Shown here piece by piece: positions 1 through 6,882 of a DNA stretch of 9,862 bases. Numbering within the stretch: the first letter of the stretch is position 1; each line of letters opens with the position of its first letter. The stretch covers positions 1 through 9,862 of the forward strand of contig JAJZNH010000623.1 in assembly GCA_021811745.1 (NCBI GenBank), written 5' to 3'. The DNA is from Acidobacteriota bacterium (lineage in GTDB: Bacteria; Acidobacteriota; Terriglobia; Terriglobales; Acidobacteriaceae). The notes beneath the pieces are model-generated. The model ran no database searches. It saw nothing but the letters and a program-made list of their open reading frames with translations, and was not told the origin of the DNA. Both the position numbers and the translations under genes were made by a program.

Positions 1-164
1 CGCCAACCCTTCTCGCCGGCGCATCCTGGACAGCGAAAACCCGCCGGCCAACGCAGCCGCTCCAGATAGGCAACGCACGATTGCTCGTCGGGAAACCACG
101 CGCGAAACTGCTGACAAGTGCCCGGATAATCAGGATGATCCGACGCTTTTCGTGCATCAACCAC
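1..164 (-). CDS. IS1595-family transposase, N-terminal fragment cut by window edge
   Basis: Reading leftward on the minus strand, an open frame of 54 codons runs off the window. It carries a pattern typical of the IS1595-family transposase N-terminus: YPGT at residues 13-16, FRAWFPDEQSC at 20-30, YLERLRWPAGF at 33-43, then the first CxxC pair of a zinc ribbon (C45, C48) in FRCPGC. In this family the zinc ribbon precedes a DDE-type ISXO2-like catalytic domain, which would lie outside the window. The start is taken as GTG at 164-162, because an in-frame TAG lies at 179-177 and no ATG is available; no good ribosome binding site is seen. The family call rests on this motif block alone. Whether the element is intact cannot be judged here. 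Confidence 0.75.
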   Translation of the reverse strand, partial: MVDARKASDHPDYPGTCQQFRAWFPDEQSCVAYLERLRWPAGFRCPGCAGEKGW

Positions 165-200
165 AATATCTTGAGTCTACTGTGCTAAGGGAGCTACCCC
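165..200 (-). repeat. Candidate terminal inverted repeat / outer end of the IS1595-type element
   Basis: Just outside the transposase start, the minus strand reads GGGGTAGCTCCCTTAG beginning at position 200. Insertion sequences of this family often begin with a run of G followed by a short spacer to the transposase start, and the distance here (36 nt) fits. If 200 is the true end, the bases from 201 (ACTCACAA) would be one copy of the 8-bp target duplication usual for this family. The other end lies outside the window, so the boundary is an inference. Confidence 0.35.
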
Positions 201-660
201 ACTCACAACCTTTGCGCTTGCGAGGGGTAATTTCCCGCAAAGCGGAGCGGGCGTTGTTCGCGCAGGAAGCTGAGTCCTTGCGGTCCCAGCGCTTTGCGGC
301 AGAAATTGATCCTGTATTCGAGTCGATTGGCAGGTTCCGAATTCGGTCTTACACCCGCTTCGAGAGCTAGGAATCGTGGATTCAACTCGGCTTTGCCAGG
401 CTTGCGCCTGGAGCTATCGTTTTTCGCCCGATTGGAGGGTTCTCAAGGCCAGCGAGCCTGATTGCCGAAATGAGTGACGCTGCGCTCGTGCTGTGACGGC
501 GTGATTTGGTAATGCGATTCGGCCGAGTGCGGGTCCGGAGATCCGCGTTCCAGCGAGTCGGGAGAGCGGCTCTGAAAATACCCACTCCGTAACTTTGCGG
601 AAACGGTGATCGAGGGGCGGGCGATCTCCCCGGCAATCCTCCTCCGCCCTTGCCCCACGC
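201..660. other. Intergenic region with no convincing gene
   Basis: Short open frames exist on both strands but none has a recognisable motif, a good start signal or gene-like composition. Two weak hairpins are visible. One has arms CCAGGC/GCCTGG at 396-411 with a 4-nt loop, and five T residues follow about nine bases later on the plus strand. The other has arms GGGCGG/CCGCCC at 615-649 with a long loop, just past the end of the S10 peptidase gene. The second could help end peptidase transcription, but it has no T-run on that strand. Confidence 0.5.
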
Positions 661-2310
661 CTACCTTGCAGTGCGTTGAGTCTCCTTGATGAACGCCGCC
701 GCGCGGTCATGGAGCTGCTTGCGGCATTCGTCGCGCACATAGGCCATGTGACCCGACTCGTACCAGTCATACTCGATGTTTTTGGCCAGCGACTGAGGAA
801 TGGGCAGATGCTTCTCCTCGTACATGGCTCCGAAGAAGGGCGTGGCCAGGTCGTAGTAGCCGCCGTTGACCATTACCTTCAAGTGGGGATTGGTCTTCAT
901 GGCGTCGGCCAGGTCCGTGCTGACGTTCAAGCCGGAGGCGGCGGAAAACATTCTGTGATGCCCCTGTCGCGTCATGTCCCAGCGAACGTTGCCAAAGATG
1001 GCCTGGGGCAGGTAGACCTGATCGGCGCCGTACTTCAGCGTGTTGCGCAGGTAGGAGTTGATTAGAGCCGTGTAGGCCGAGGAGATGGCCGCGCTCTGCG
1101 GATCGTACTCCGAGCCCTGGCTGAGGGGGTCGATGGTGGGGCCCAGGAATCGCGTATCGTAGCGCCCGGTGGTCATGTCCTGGGCGTCCGCGAAGGTCTT
1201 CTCAAACTCGCTGCCGGTTACGCGCAGGTCGGCCTTCAGGATGTAGGCCACCGGCAGGCTGGTATAGTCGTGGATCTTTTCGGCTACCGATTGTTTTTCC
1301 GCCGCGCTCAGGTCCGTGCCCTCGGCCAGGGCGTGCATGTAGTCTCCCAAGGAAAAGTCCTCGACCTGCTTGAGGAAAGGCGCAAGCGCGGGCGGTTGCG
1401 GAGAGAGTTGCTTGTGATACCAGGCGGTGGCCGCATAGGTGGGCAAGGCCAGGACGTAGGGCATGTCGCCGCGGTCCCCGACACCGGTGCTGATGGTGAA
1501 GTTGAAGATTTCGCCCAGCAGCATCACGCCGTTCAGGTCGATGTTGTAGCTGTTTTCCAGGTCATTGGCCAGCACTGCCGAGCGCGTGGTTCCGTAGCTT
1601 TCGCCGAACAGGTACTTGGGCGAGTTCCAGCGGTTGTATTTGGTCAGGAAGCGGGAGATGAAGCGGGCGAAGGCCCCGGCGTCCTCGTCCACGCCCCAGA
1701 AGGCCTTGCCGGCATCTTTGCCTGCCAGGCGGCCAAAGCCCGTGCCGGGCGCGTCGATAAATACCAGGTCGCTTGCGTCGAGCAGGCTATAGCGATTATC
1801 GACCAGCTTATAGGGCGCTCCGGGCAGGTGGGTGTCGCCGCTGGTCTCCACGTACTTCGGTCCCATCGAGCCCAGGTGCAGCCACATGGTCGAGCTGCCC
1901 GGCCCGCCGTTATAAAAGAACGCGACGGGCCGGTCGTCGGCCCTTACGCCGGCCTTGAAGTAGGCCACGTAGAACATGTGCGCCACGGGAGGCGCATCGG
2001 CCGGATTCTTGGGCGCCGAGAGCGCGAGTTGGCTGCCCGGCAGCGGCTTTCCGTCGGGGCCGAGCTGCGCATCCTCCGCATCCGTAGCTCCTACGGTGAT
2101 GATGCCGGCGACGGCGGTATAGGCGATGCGTTGCCCGGAGACTTCAACCGAGCCCGTGGTGATCGAGTCGGCGGGTAGGGGACCTTGCGACGCGGCTTCC
2201 GCAGGCGCAGGCTGGGCGGCGGGTTTTTCCATCGCGGCCTGCGAAAGAGCGGGCCGCGTGGTAAGCGGCGGCACCAGAAGAAGTGCCGCAAGACGGAGGA
2301 GGTTGCGCAT
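661..2310 (-). CDS. Secreted serine carboxypeptidase, peptidase family S10
   Basis: A 549-residue protein of the alpha/beta-hydrolase fold, expected to remove C-terminal residues from peptides outside the cytoplasm. Residues 1-24 form a signal peptide (Arg near the start, LLRLAALLLVPPL core, ALS-Q cleavage region), followed by an Ala/Pro-rich linker to about 48. Family signatures are in order: NGGPGSS at 134-140 (oxyanion region), DLVFIDAPGTGFG at 181-193, and GESYG at 236-240 with nucleophile Ser238. The acid is Asp487 in NGGYYDLATP and the base is His521 in YESGHMAY. All three catalytic residues are present and the length is complete. The ATG has GGGAG seven bases upstream. The gene is divergent from the DUF2088 gene and appears to stand alone. 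The substrate cannot be told from sequence. Confidence 0.93.
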   Translation of the reverse strand: MRNLLRLAALLLVPPLTTRPALSQAAMEKPAAQPAPAEAASQGPLPADSITTGSVEVSGQRIAYTAVAGIITVGATDAEDAQLGPDGKPLPGSQLALSAPKNPADAPPVAHMFYVAYFKAGVRADDRPVAFFYNGGPGSSTMWLHLGSMGPKYVETSGDTHLPGAPYKLVDNRYSLLDASDLVFIDAPGTGFGRLAGKDAGKAFWGVDEDAGAFARFISRFLTKYNRWNSPKYLFGESYGTTRSAVLANDLENSYNIDLNGVMLLGEIFNFTISTGVGDRGDMPYVLALPTYAATAWYHKQLSPQPPALAPFLKQVEDFSLGDYMHALAEGTDLSAAEKQSVAEKIHDYTSLPVAYILKADLRVTGSEFEKTFADAQDMTTGRYDTRFLGPTIDPLSQGSEYDPQSAAISSAYTALINSYLRNTLKYGADQVYLPQAIFGNVRWDMTRQGHHRMFSAASGLNVSTDLADAMKTNPHLKVMVNGGYYDLATPFFGAMYEEKHLPIPQSLAKNIEYDWYESGHMAYVRDECRKQLHDRAAAFIKETQRTAR

Positions 2311-2345
2311 AAGCCAACTCCCAGAAAGATTTTTGGGGAAAGGAA

Positions 2346-2351
2346 ATTATA
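2346..2351 (-). promoter_or_regulatory. Possible -10 box for the S10 peptidase gene
   Basis: The minus strand reads TATAAT, the exact sigma-70 consensus, 36 bases before the peptidase ATG, in an otherwise GC-rich spacer. No TTGACA-like -35 box sits at a 16-19 bp spacing, so the site is tentative. Confidence 0.35.
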
Positions 2352-2574
2352 GTCTATGGGTCGAAGCGCGCGCTGACTCGGGGAGCAGACCAGCTTGCGG
2401 GGTAAGAGCTTCAGCCCGCACGTTAATTGAGCGCAATGAGTGCAGGCCTCAGTCCCGGAAGACGGATTCTCTGCAAAGTTCCGTGCCTCCGCAAGCCTGA
2501 ATTCCTGGCCTAAGACAAAGGCGCGCAATTACGATGGGGTCAGCACATATATTGCCCGTCGAGGAGGCACTGCG

Positions 2575-3870
2575 ATGACAACCAGCAGCTTGATTCCGCG
2601 CATGATAGAAGTGAGGCGGAGCTTTCCGCCGTCGAAGCCGCTGGATATTCCGGCGCATGTCCGCGAGCGCTTTGCCGCGGCGGGCCTGCGGGAGCGCATC
2701 GCGCCGGGAATGCGGATCGCGGTGGGCGTGGGGAGCCGGGGGATCGCCAACCTGAGCACGATTGTGAAGGCGGTGCTCGATGTGCTGGCCGATGCGGGTG
2801 CCAAGCCATTCATCATCCCGGCGATGGGCAGCCATGGCGGGGCTACGCCGGAAGGACAGACGCACGTTCTGGCCGGCTACGGCGTCACGGCGGAGGCGAT
2901 GGGTGTGCCCATCAAGGCCGGCATGGAGGTGCGCAAGGTCGGCGAGGTCTTTGACGGGCGCGATGTCGTCTTCAGCGCGGAGGCGCTGGAGGCCGATGCG
3001 GTTGTGCCCATCAACCGCGTCAAGCCGCACACCGATTTTCAGGGCGATTACGGCAGCGGCATTCAAAAGATGCTGGCCATCGGCTTCGCCAAGCAGGAGG
3101 GCGCCAACCTTGCCCACCGCGCAGCGGCCTACGAGGGGCACTATGCGGTCATCCGCGAGCATGCGCGGGTGGTGTTGGACGCGGTTCCGGTACTTTGCGG
3201 CGTAGCCATCGTTGAGGATCAGCACCATGAGACGGTCGAGATCGAGGTGCTGCCGCGCGATGCGATTGTGAGCGGGGAAAAGCGGCTGTTTGCGCGGGCC
3301 ACCGAACTTTTGCCTCGGCTGCCGCTCAAGGAGATTGATCTGCTGATCGTAGACGAGATGGGCAAGGAGATCAGCGGCACGGGCATGGACACAAACGTGA
3401 TCGGCCGCGAAATAACCGGCTACTCCTCCTCGCTGCGCGCCGAGGATCGTTGGCCGGTTAATAGCCATTCGATTCTGATCCATCGCATCCTGGTTTGCAG
3501 TCTGACCGAAGCCACGCAAGGCAATGCTACGGGCCTGGGTCTTGCCGACTTTGCCACTACGCGCCTGGTCGAGGCGATCGACCGCCAGTCCACGTACATG
3601 AATGCGCTCACCTCGCTAGGAGTGCTGACGCCCAAGATTCCCATATACTTCGAAACCGACCGCGAGGCCATCGAACAGGGTTTGGCGACGCTGGCTTCTC
3701 GCCATCCGGAGCATCTGCGGGTGGTGCGCATCGCGAACACGCTGCAGCTGGAGCGGCTTTTGGTGTCAGAAAGCTGCGCCGGGGAACTCAAGGGCCGCCC
3801 CGGCGTGACGCTGGCGGACAAGCCAGAGTCCATGCGATTCGATTCCTCCGGCAACCTCTTGCCGTTCTGA
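2575..3870 (+). CDS. Lactate-racemase-like (DUF2088) protein, putative nickel-pincer-type isomerase
   Basis: A 431-residue cytoplasmic protein related to the LarA N-terminal (DUF2088) family. LarA uses a nickel-pincer nucleotide to racemise lactate by hydride transfer, and relatives act on other 2-hydroxy acids or are uncharacterised. Visible family motifs are IIPAMGSHGGATPEGQ at 80-95, VKPHTDFQGDYGSGIQKM at 149-166 and GTGMDTNVIGR at 268-278. His88, His152 and Lys165 are candidates for metal, cofactor or catalytic roles by analogy, not by alignment. No signal peptide or membrane segment is seen. The start is the ATG at 2575, preceded by GAGGAGG at 2561-2567 with a 7-bp spacer; the frame is open 45 codons further upstream, but that extension has no good start. 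No larB, larC or larE cofactor-synthesis gene is in the window. The substrate is unknown. Confidence 0.82.
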   Translation: MTTSSLIPRMIEVRRSFPPSKPLDIPAHVRERFAAAGLRERIAPGMRIAVGVGSRGIANLSTIVKAVLDVLADAGAKPFIIPAMGSHGGATPEGQTHVLAGYGVTAEAMGVPIKAGMEVRKVGEVFDGRDVVFSAEALEADAVVPINRVKPHTDFQGDYGSGIQKMLAIGFAKQEGANLAHRAAAYEGHYAVIREHARVVLDAVPVLCGVAIVEDQHHETVEIEVLPRDAIVSGEKRLFARATELLPRLPLKEIDLLIVDEMGKEISGTGMDTNVIGREITGYSSSLRAEDRWPVNSHSILIHRILVCSLTEATQGNATGLGLADFATTRLVEAIDRQSTYMNALTSLGVLTPKIPIYFETDREAIEQGLATLASRHPEHLRVVRIANTLQLERLLVSESCAGELKGRPGVTLADKPESMRFDSSGNLLPF

Positions 3871-3912
3871 ATCTTAGCCGAATGACGGTGGATCGCTTCC
3901 GGGACAGTGACC

Positions 3913-3935
3913 AGTGGGAGATGAAAATGCCCACT
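3913..3935. repeat. Small hairpin downstream of the DUF2088 gene
   Basis: Arms AGTGGG (3913-3918) and CCCACT (3930-3935) flank an 11-nt loop, 43 bases after the DUF2088 stop codon. There is no T-run, so a terminator role is uncertain. Confidence 0.3.
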
Positions 3936-3970
3936 TACGGTACGCGCATTCTCCGGTGGGCTCTTGCACA

Positions 3971-4009
3971 GGCCCTATCTTGTCCGGCATTTCCGGACAA
4001 GATAGGGCC
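3971..4009. terminator. Perfect 17-bp stem-loop between two convergent genes
   Basis: The arms at 3971-3987 (GGCCCTATCTTGTCCGG) and 3993-4009 are exact reverse complements around a 5-nt loop. The structure sits six bases past the methyltransferase stop and about 100 bases past the DUF2088 stop, where a bidirectional terminator would be expected. Neither strand has a T-tract after it, so it may act as a Rho-independent-like block or RNA 3'-end protector. It could instead be a copy of a dispersed palindromic repeat. Confidence 0.55.
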
Positions 4010-4015
4010 CGCGCT

Positions 4016-4669
4016 TTACCGGGTCACAATGACCTCGGAGACGCTGTCTTTGGCCAGGAACTGGCGGTGCCCCGACCATCCCGCAAACAGCCGCTCGATG
4101 CTGCGGTTGGTAAAGGCGCGCTGCAGGGGGAATTGCTGGGTCAACTGCATCTCGACATCGTCGCCCGCGGTGACGTGGAAGCGGCAGCGCACCGACTCCT
4201 CGCTTTCCATGCGGGTGTGGAAAAAGGCCAGAACCTGGCCGCCGGGATTCATGGCCGAGAATAGCCGGAGCACCACCGGCGCTACCAGCGGTTCGGGCAG
4301 GTAGTCGAGCGCCGTCCATAGCAGCACCACGTCGAAGGTCCGGCCAGCAAAGTTCAGGGATTGTTCGAGAAAGCCTTCGATGTTCCAGATCGCGTTGCCA
4401 TCCTCGCCGGCGCTTGTCTGCCAGTTTCCGGTGTAGGCATCGTGAACCAGGTCAGTGAGGAAAAGGCTATGGCCCAGGCTGGTCAGATAGTTGATGTTGG
4501 CGGGCGAGGTGTAGCCGGTGTCAATAATACGCAGCCCCGGCCCGGCCTCGAGGCGCTTGCGCAGGACCGCCCATGCACCGGAGTGGCGGGGAATCCTAGG
4601 CCCGTGCAGACCAGGGGTGGAAGGGGCGGAACCCTTGATTTGCTTTTTGTCGAACCAATCGCTCAGCAA
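4016..4669 (-). CDS. Class I SAM-dependent methyltransferase-like protein, degenerate motif I
   Basis: A 217-residue soluble protein with a Rossmann-type methyltransferase layout. Motif I is degenerate (RIIDTGYTSPAN at 47-58 instead of a glycine-rich GxGxG). An acidic residue ends strand 2 (Asp73 in FLTDLVHD), TFDVVLLWTALDYLP at 111-125 matches the strand-4 region, and MNPGGQVLAFFHT at 140-152 matches the post-motif III strand. The weak motif I means SAM binding is likely but unproven. The start is TTG at 4669-4667: GAGGG lies 7 bases upstream and an in-frame TGA sits shortly before. It follows the bactofilin gene by 57 bp on the same strand, so co-transcription is plausible. The substrate is unknown. 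Confidence 0.7.
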   Translation of the reverse strand: MLSDWFDKKQIKGSAPSTPGLHGPRIPRHSGAWAVLRKRLEAGPGLRIIDTGYTSPANINYLTSLGHSLFLTDLVHDAYTGNWQTSAGEDGNAIWNIEGFLEQSLNFAGRTFDVVLLWTALDYLPEPLVAPVVLRLFSAMNPGGQVLAFFHTRMESEESVRCRFHVTAGDDVEMQLTQQFPLQRAFTNRSIERLFAGWSGHRQFLAKDSVSEVIVTR

Positions 4670-4676
4670 CCCAAAT

Positions 4677-4681
4677 CCCTC
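4677..4681 (-). promoter_or_regulatory. Ribosome binding site that fixes a TTG start
   Basis: GAGGG on the minus strand, seven bases before the TTG at 4669-4667. No ATG or GTG is available in this frame between the upstream in-frame TGA and the conserved region, so this site decides the methyltransferase start. Confidence 0.5.
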
Positions 4682-4726
4682 GTGCAGCCGGAGAAATCAT
4701 GATGTAGCAGGCTGGCGCGGAGCAGC

Positions 4727-5110
4727 TCAGTAAGCGACTCCGGTCTGGGGTGCGCTGGCGCTTTCCGGTGCCTTGGCCACGGCCTGCGTCAAGTCCACCT
4801 TGCCGCGGAAGACAGCATTGTCTTCGACGGCCAACCGAAGGGCCCGGATATTGCCCTCGACCGTGCAACCGGCGCGCAGTTCCACCCTGCCAGTGGCCAT
4901 CACGTTGCCATGAACGTGCCCCAGAATCAATACGTCCTTGGCGGAAAGGTCGGCGGCCACGTTGGCGTTGGGTCCAATAGTGAGACGGCTCTCGGATAGG
5001 GTCACGATCCCCTCCACCCGGCCATCCACAATCAAATCTTCGCTGCCTTTCACTTCGCCGCAAATGACTACGGTTTTGCCAATGCGTGCGGGCGCGTTCT
5101 CCACTGCCAT
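4727..5110 (-). CDS. Bactofilin (polymer-forming cytoskeletal protein)
   Basis: A 127-residue protein in which residues about 10-110 form the bactofilin (DUF583) right-handed beta-helix. Short beta rungs recur with Gly/Val spacing: ICGEVKGSEDLIVDGRVEGIV, then LTIGPNANVAADLSAKDVLI, LGHVHGNVMATGRVELR and CTVEGNIRALRLAVEDNAVF. The tail from about 111 is Ala/Pro/Ser-rich and looks disordered. Bactofilins assemble without nucleotide into filaments that position envelope enzymes or shape cells. The start chosen is ATG at 5110-5108, because a purine-rich AAGGAAG lies 7 bases upstream; the frame extends 24 codons further, but that part is not bactofilin-like. It is probably the first gene of a two-gene unit with the methyltransferase, and it diverges from the secreted-protein gene. 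Confidence 0.9.
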   Translation of the reverse strand: MAVENAPARIGKTVVICGEVKGSEDLIVDGRVEGIVTLSESRLTIGPNANVAADLSAKDVLILGHVHGNVMATGRVELRAGCTVEGNIRALRLAVEDNAVFRGKVDLTQAVAKAPESASAPQTGVAY

Positions 5111-5221
5111 TGTTTTTCTTCCTTCCGAGGGCATGAACCAAGCCCTCCCCGCAATATACGCAACCGGGCCGCATGGCTTCAATCAAAGAATCCCACCAGC
5201 GGCTCCGGCGTCTAAGATTTC

Positions 5222-6088
5222 ATGAACCGTAGCGGGGTTGCGATAGCGGTGCGCGGCCTTTTCTTTCTGTTCTGCTTGCTTTTCTTGTCCGTGCCCGGCC
5301 GCGGTCAAGCTGCGGCGCCAGGCTCCGGCTTCCTCACGCCGGCGCGGGCGCACGATCTGGTGGCCCGCGCGCTCGCCAACGAAATCCGGGCCACAGAGAG
5401 CCCCGGCCCCCCCATGAGCTTCTGGCTGCGCAGGTCGACGCCGCGGCTCACCACCACTAAAAAGATCGTGGAAACCAGCGAAGGCGACGTGGCCCGCCTG
5501 ATCTCCGTCAACGGCAAGCCGCTGGACGCGGCCGCAGAACAAAGGGAGGCGGCGCGGCTCGTGGGGTTGCTGAGCGATCCCAGCCGGCAGATGGATCGCA
5601 AGCAGAGCGAGGACGCCGACACCGCCCGTGCGCTCAAGGTGCTGCGGGCGCTGCCCACGGCCTTTCTCTATCAATACACCGGTTCAGGCGGGAGTCCAGC
5701 CGGCGAGGTGGAGAGATTCACCTTCAAACCCAACCCTGCCTTCAATCCCTCTGATATGGAGCTGCACGTGCTCACCGCCATGGCCGGAGACCTATGGATC
5801 GATCCGGCGGCGGAGCGGGTGGTGCGCCTAGAGGGCCGTCTCCAACATGGTGTGGACTTCGGATGGGGCATTCTCGGCCATCTCAACAAAGGCGGCTGGA
5901 TTCGCATTGAGCAGGCAGACGTCGGCGATCACCACTGGCGCACCGTTCGCCTCGAGCTGAAGATGACCGGGCGCGTGCTCTTCTTCACCAAGGTCTACGA
6001 CACCGAAGAGGAAGAAAGCCACTTTTCTTTGTTGCCCGCGGATGTCAATTACCACCAGGCGATTCAAATGCTGCGCGCAGATCCGTAA
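5222..6088 (+). CDS. Secreted protein of unknown function
   Basis: A 288-residue protein with an N-terminal signal peptide (residues 1-30: an Arg at 11, a hydrophobic core GLFFLFCLLFLSV, then a GQA-A cleavage region). The mature part mixes beta-rich and charged stretches: LRRSTPRLTTTKKIVET near 69-85, an acidic/basic helix around 105-133, LWIDPAAERVVRLEGRL at 191-207, FGWGILGHLNKGGW at 213-226, and a beta-rich C-terminal third ending in YHQAIQML. The WIDP...RLEG...FGWGILG arrangement resembles LolA/LolB-like lipoprotein-binding beta-sheet proteins, but that similarity is only impressionistic. There is no lipobox Cys, so a periplasmic location is inferred. The ATG start has only a weak upstream purine stretch. 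It is divergent from the bactofilin with 111 bp between them. Confidence 0.7.
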   Translation: MNRSGVAIAVRGLFFLFCLLFLSVPGRGQAAAPGSGFLTPARAHDLVARALANEIRATESPGPPMSFWLRRSTPRLTTTKKIVETSEGDVARLISVNGKPLDAAAEQREAARLVGLLSDPSRQMDRKQSEDADTARALKVLRALPTAFLYQYTGSGGSPAGEVERFTFKPNPAFNPSDMELHVLTAMAGDLWIDPAAERVVRLEGRLQHGVDFGWGILGHLNKGGWIRIEQADVGDHHWRTVRLELKMTGRVLFFTKVYDTEEEESHFSLLPADVNYHQAIQMLRADP

Positions 6089-6150
6089 GGAAGACCCATG
6101 AAGAGTGCGCCAGCCGCCCGCCGGAGGAGGTGCGCCCTAAAGACAACAAC

Positions 6151-6180
6151 GCGGCCCCACAGACGATCCTACAGGGCCGC
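6151..6180 (-). terminator. Possible terminator hairpin downstream of atpE
   Basis: Arms GCGGCCC (6151-6157) and GGGCCGC (6174-6180) flank a 16-nt loop, between the convergent atpE and secreted-protein genes. On the minus strand it is followed by a T-rich stretch (GTTGTTGTCTTT), as for an intrinsic terminator, but the loop is long and the T-run is interrupted. Confidence 0.35.
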
Positions 6181-6201
6181 ATTGCCGGGTGTGAAGCTGG
6201 G

Positions 6202-6522
6202 TTAGCTGATCTTGGCGAAGATCACGACCAGGGTGAACAAGGTAAGGGACTCGATGAAGGCCAGGCCCAGCACCAGGAACAGCATGATGCCCGCGCGGGT
6301 CCCGGGGTTGCGGGCCAGTGCTTCGGTTGCCGAGGCGACGGCCCTACCCTGGCCCAGGCCGCACAGACCGGCTGCGATGCCCATTCCGATGCCGGCGCCG
6401 ATGGGCGCCATCCGTGGAATCACCGAGCCGTTCTGCGCGAACACCGGTGTGGCGAAGCACAAGACCGACAGGGCCATGAACACATATTGAAGTTTCCGCA
6501 TAATACTTTGCAGTTTCCGCAT
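6202..6522 (-). CDS. atpE: ATP synthase Fo subunit c, with signal-like N-terminal extension
   Basis: A 106-residue membrane protein forming the rotor ring of F-type ATP synthase. Residues 8-29 form a signal-like segment (MRKLQYVFMALSVLCFATPVFA-Q), longer at the N-terminus than the usual 70-90-residue subunit. The mature hairpin follows: helix 1 about 40-63 with a Gly-rich core and Gln58 in GLGQG, the polar loop with RNP at 71-73, and helix 2 about 79-103 with the ion-binding carboxylate Glu91 in FIESLTLF. The start is ATG at 6522-6520 with AGGAG four bases upstream. A second in-frame ATG at 6501 lacks a binding site. Codons 1-5 and 8-12 are near-identical (MRKLQ twice, 21 bp apart), suggesting a tandem duplication. 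It follows atpB but is separated from it by a 360-bp spacer. Confidence 0.92.
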   Translation of the reverse strand: MRKLQSIMRKLQYVFMALSVLCFATPVFAQNGSVIPRMAPIGAGIGMGIAAGLCGLGQGRAVASATEALARNPGTRAGIMLFLVLGLAFIESLTLFTLVVIFAKIS

Positions 6523-6882
6523 AGTTCTCCTGCTTCCTTGTAGTTTGGCCGCCAGTGGGTGGTTGAGGCTCACCGTGCCGGAGAAGCAGCTTCTAGCTCC
6601 TAGTCTCCAGCCCCTGCCTCTTCATCGGTGGTCGAGAGTCTTAGCTCGCCGATGTCAAGGCCAGAAGCTGGTACCTAATGGCTAGTAGCTGTCTTCATTC
6701 CTTTGGCCCCCTCACGCTTGCGGCTATCCGTGGGCCCGGAGTGGAAGCTACCTCCGGCGGAATCCTTGAAAAACAGCTCTCAGCTTCTGGCTCCCAGCCC
6801 TTCCTTGTAGAAAACGAAGCATTGGTCTACAGAACAGAAGCCAGGAACCAGCAAAAATCAGCTAAAAGCTAGCAGCTGCTTT
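6523..6882. other. 360-bp spacer between atpB and atpE with degenerate 7-bp repeats
   Basis: No credible gene is seen; the one plus-strand frame (6678-6872) lacks a start signal and consists largely of repeat sequence. Four blocks show a 7-bp period: 6585-6619 (for example TCTAGCT, TCCAGCC), 6661-6695 (CCAGAAG, CTAGTAG), 6774-6808 (CAGCTTC, TGGCTCC) and 6831-6879 (AAGCCAG, CAGCTAA). They are related to TCTAGCT/CAGCTTC or its complement, so units occur in both orientations. A bulged hairpin lies at 6623-6654 (CATCGG and CGAG paired with CTCG and CCGATG). No promoter for atpE is recognised. Confidence 0.6.

Noticed and set aside
1270..2178. 302-codon plus-strand frame opposite the S10 peptidase
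   Set aside because: It lies wholly within a gene with a full catalytic triad on the other strand and has shadow-like composition.
2440..2574. 45-codon N-terminal extension of the DUF2088 protein
   Set aside because: There is no ribosome binding site at 2440, whereas GAGGAGG is ideally placed before 2575, and the extension lacks family similarity.
2449..3519. 356-codon open frame on the minus strand opposite the DUF2088 gene
   Set aside because: The composition is that of an antisense shadow (many His and Arg), with no motif or start signal, while the plus strand carries conserved family motifs.
4596..5186. 196-codon minus-strand frame spanning bactofilin and the methyltransferase start
   Set aside because: It is out of frame with both recognised proteins and is rich in Arg/Gly/Gln without motifs. 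The bactofilin beta-helix pattern is in the other frame.
6678..6872. 64-codon plus-strand frame in the atpB-atpE spacer
   Set aside because: There is no binding site, and much of it is made of the 7-bp repeat blocks, so the translation is probably incidental.
6585..6879. CRISPR-like array in the repeat-rich spacer
   Set aside because: The units are only 7 bp, degenerate and contiguous, with no constant repeats of 24 bp or more, no unique spacers and no cas genes.
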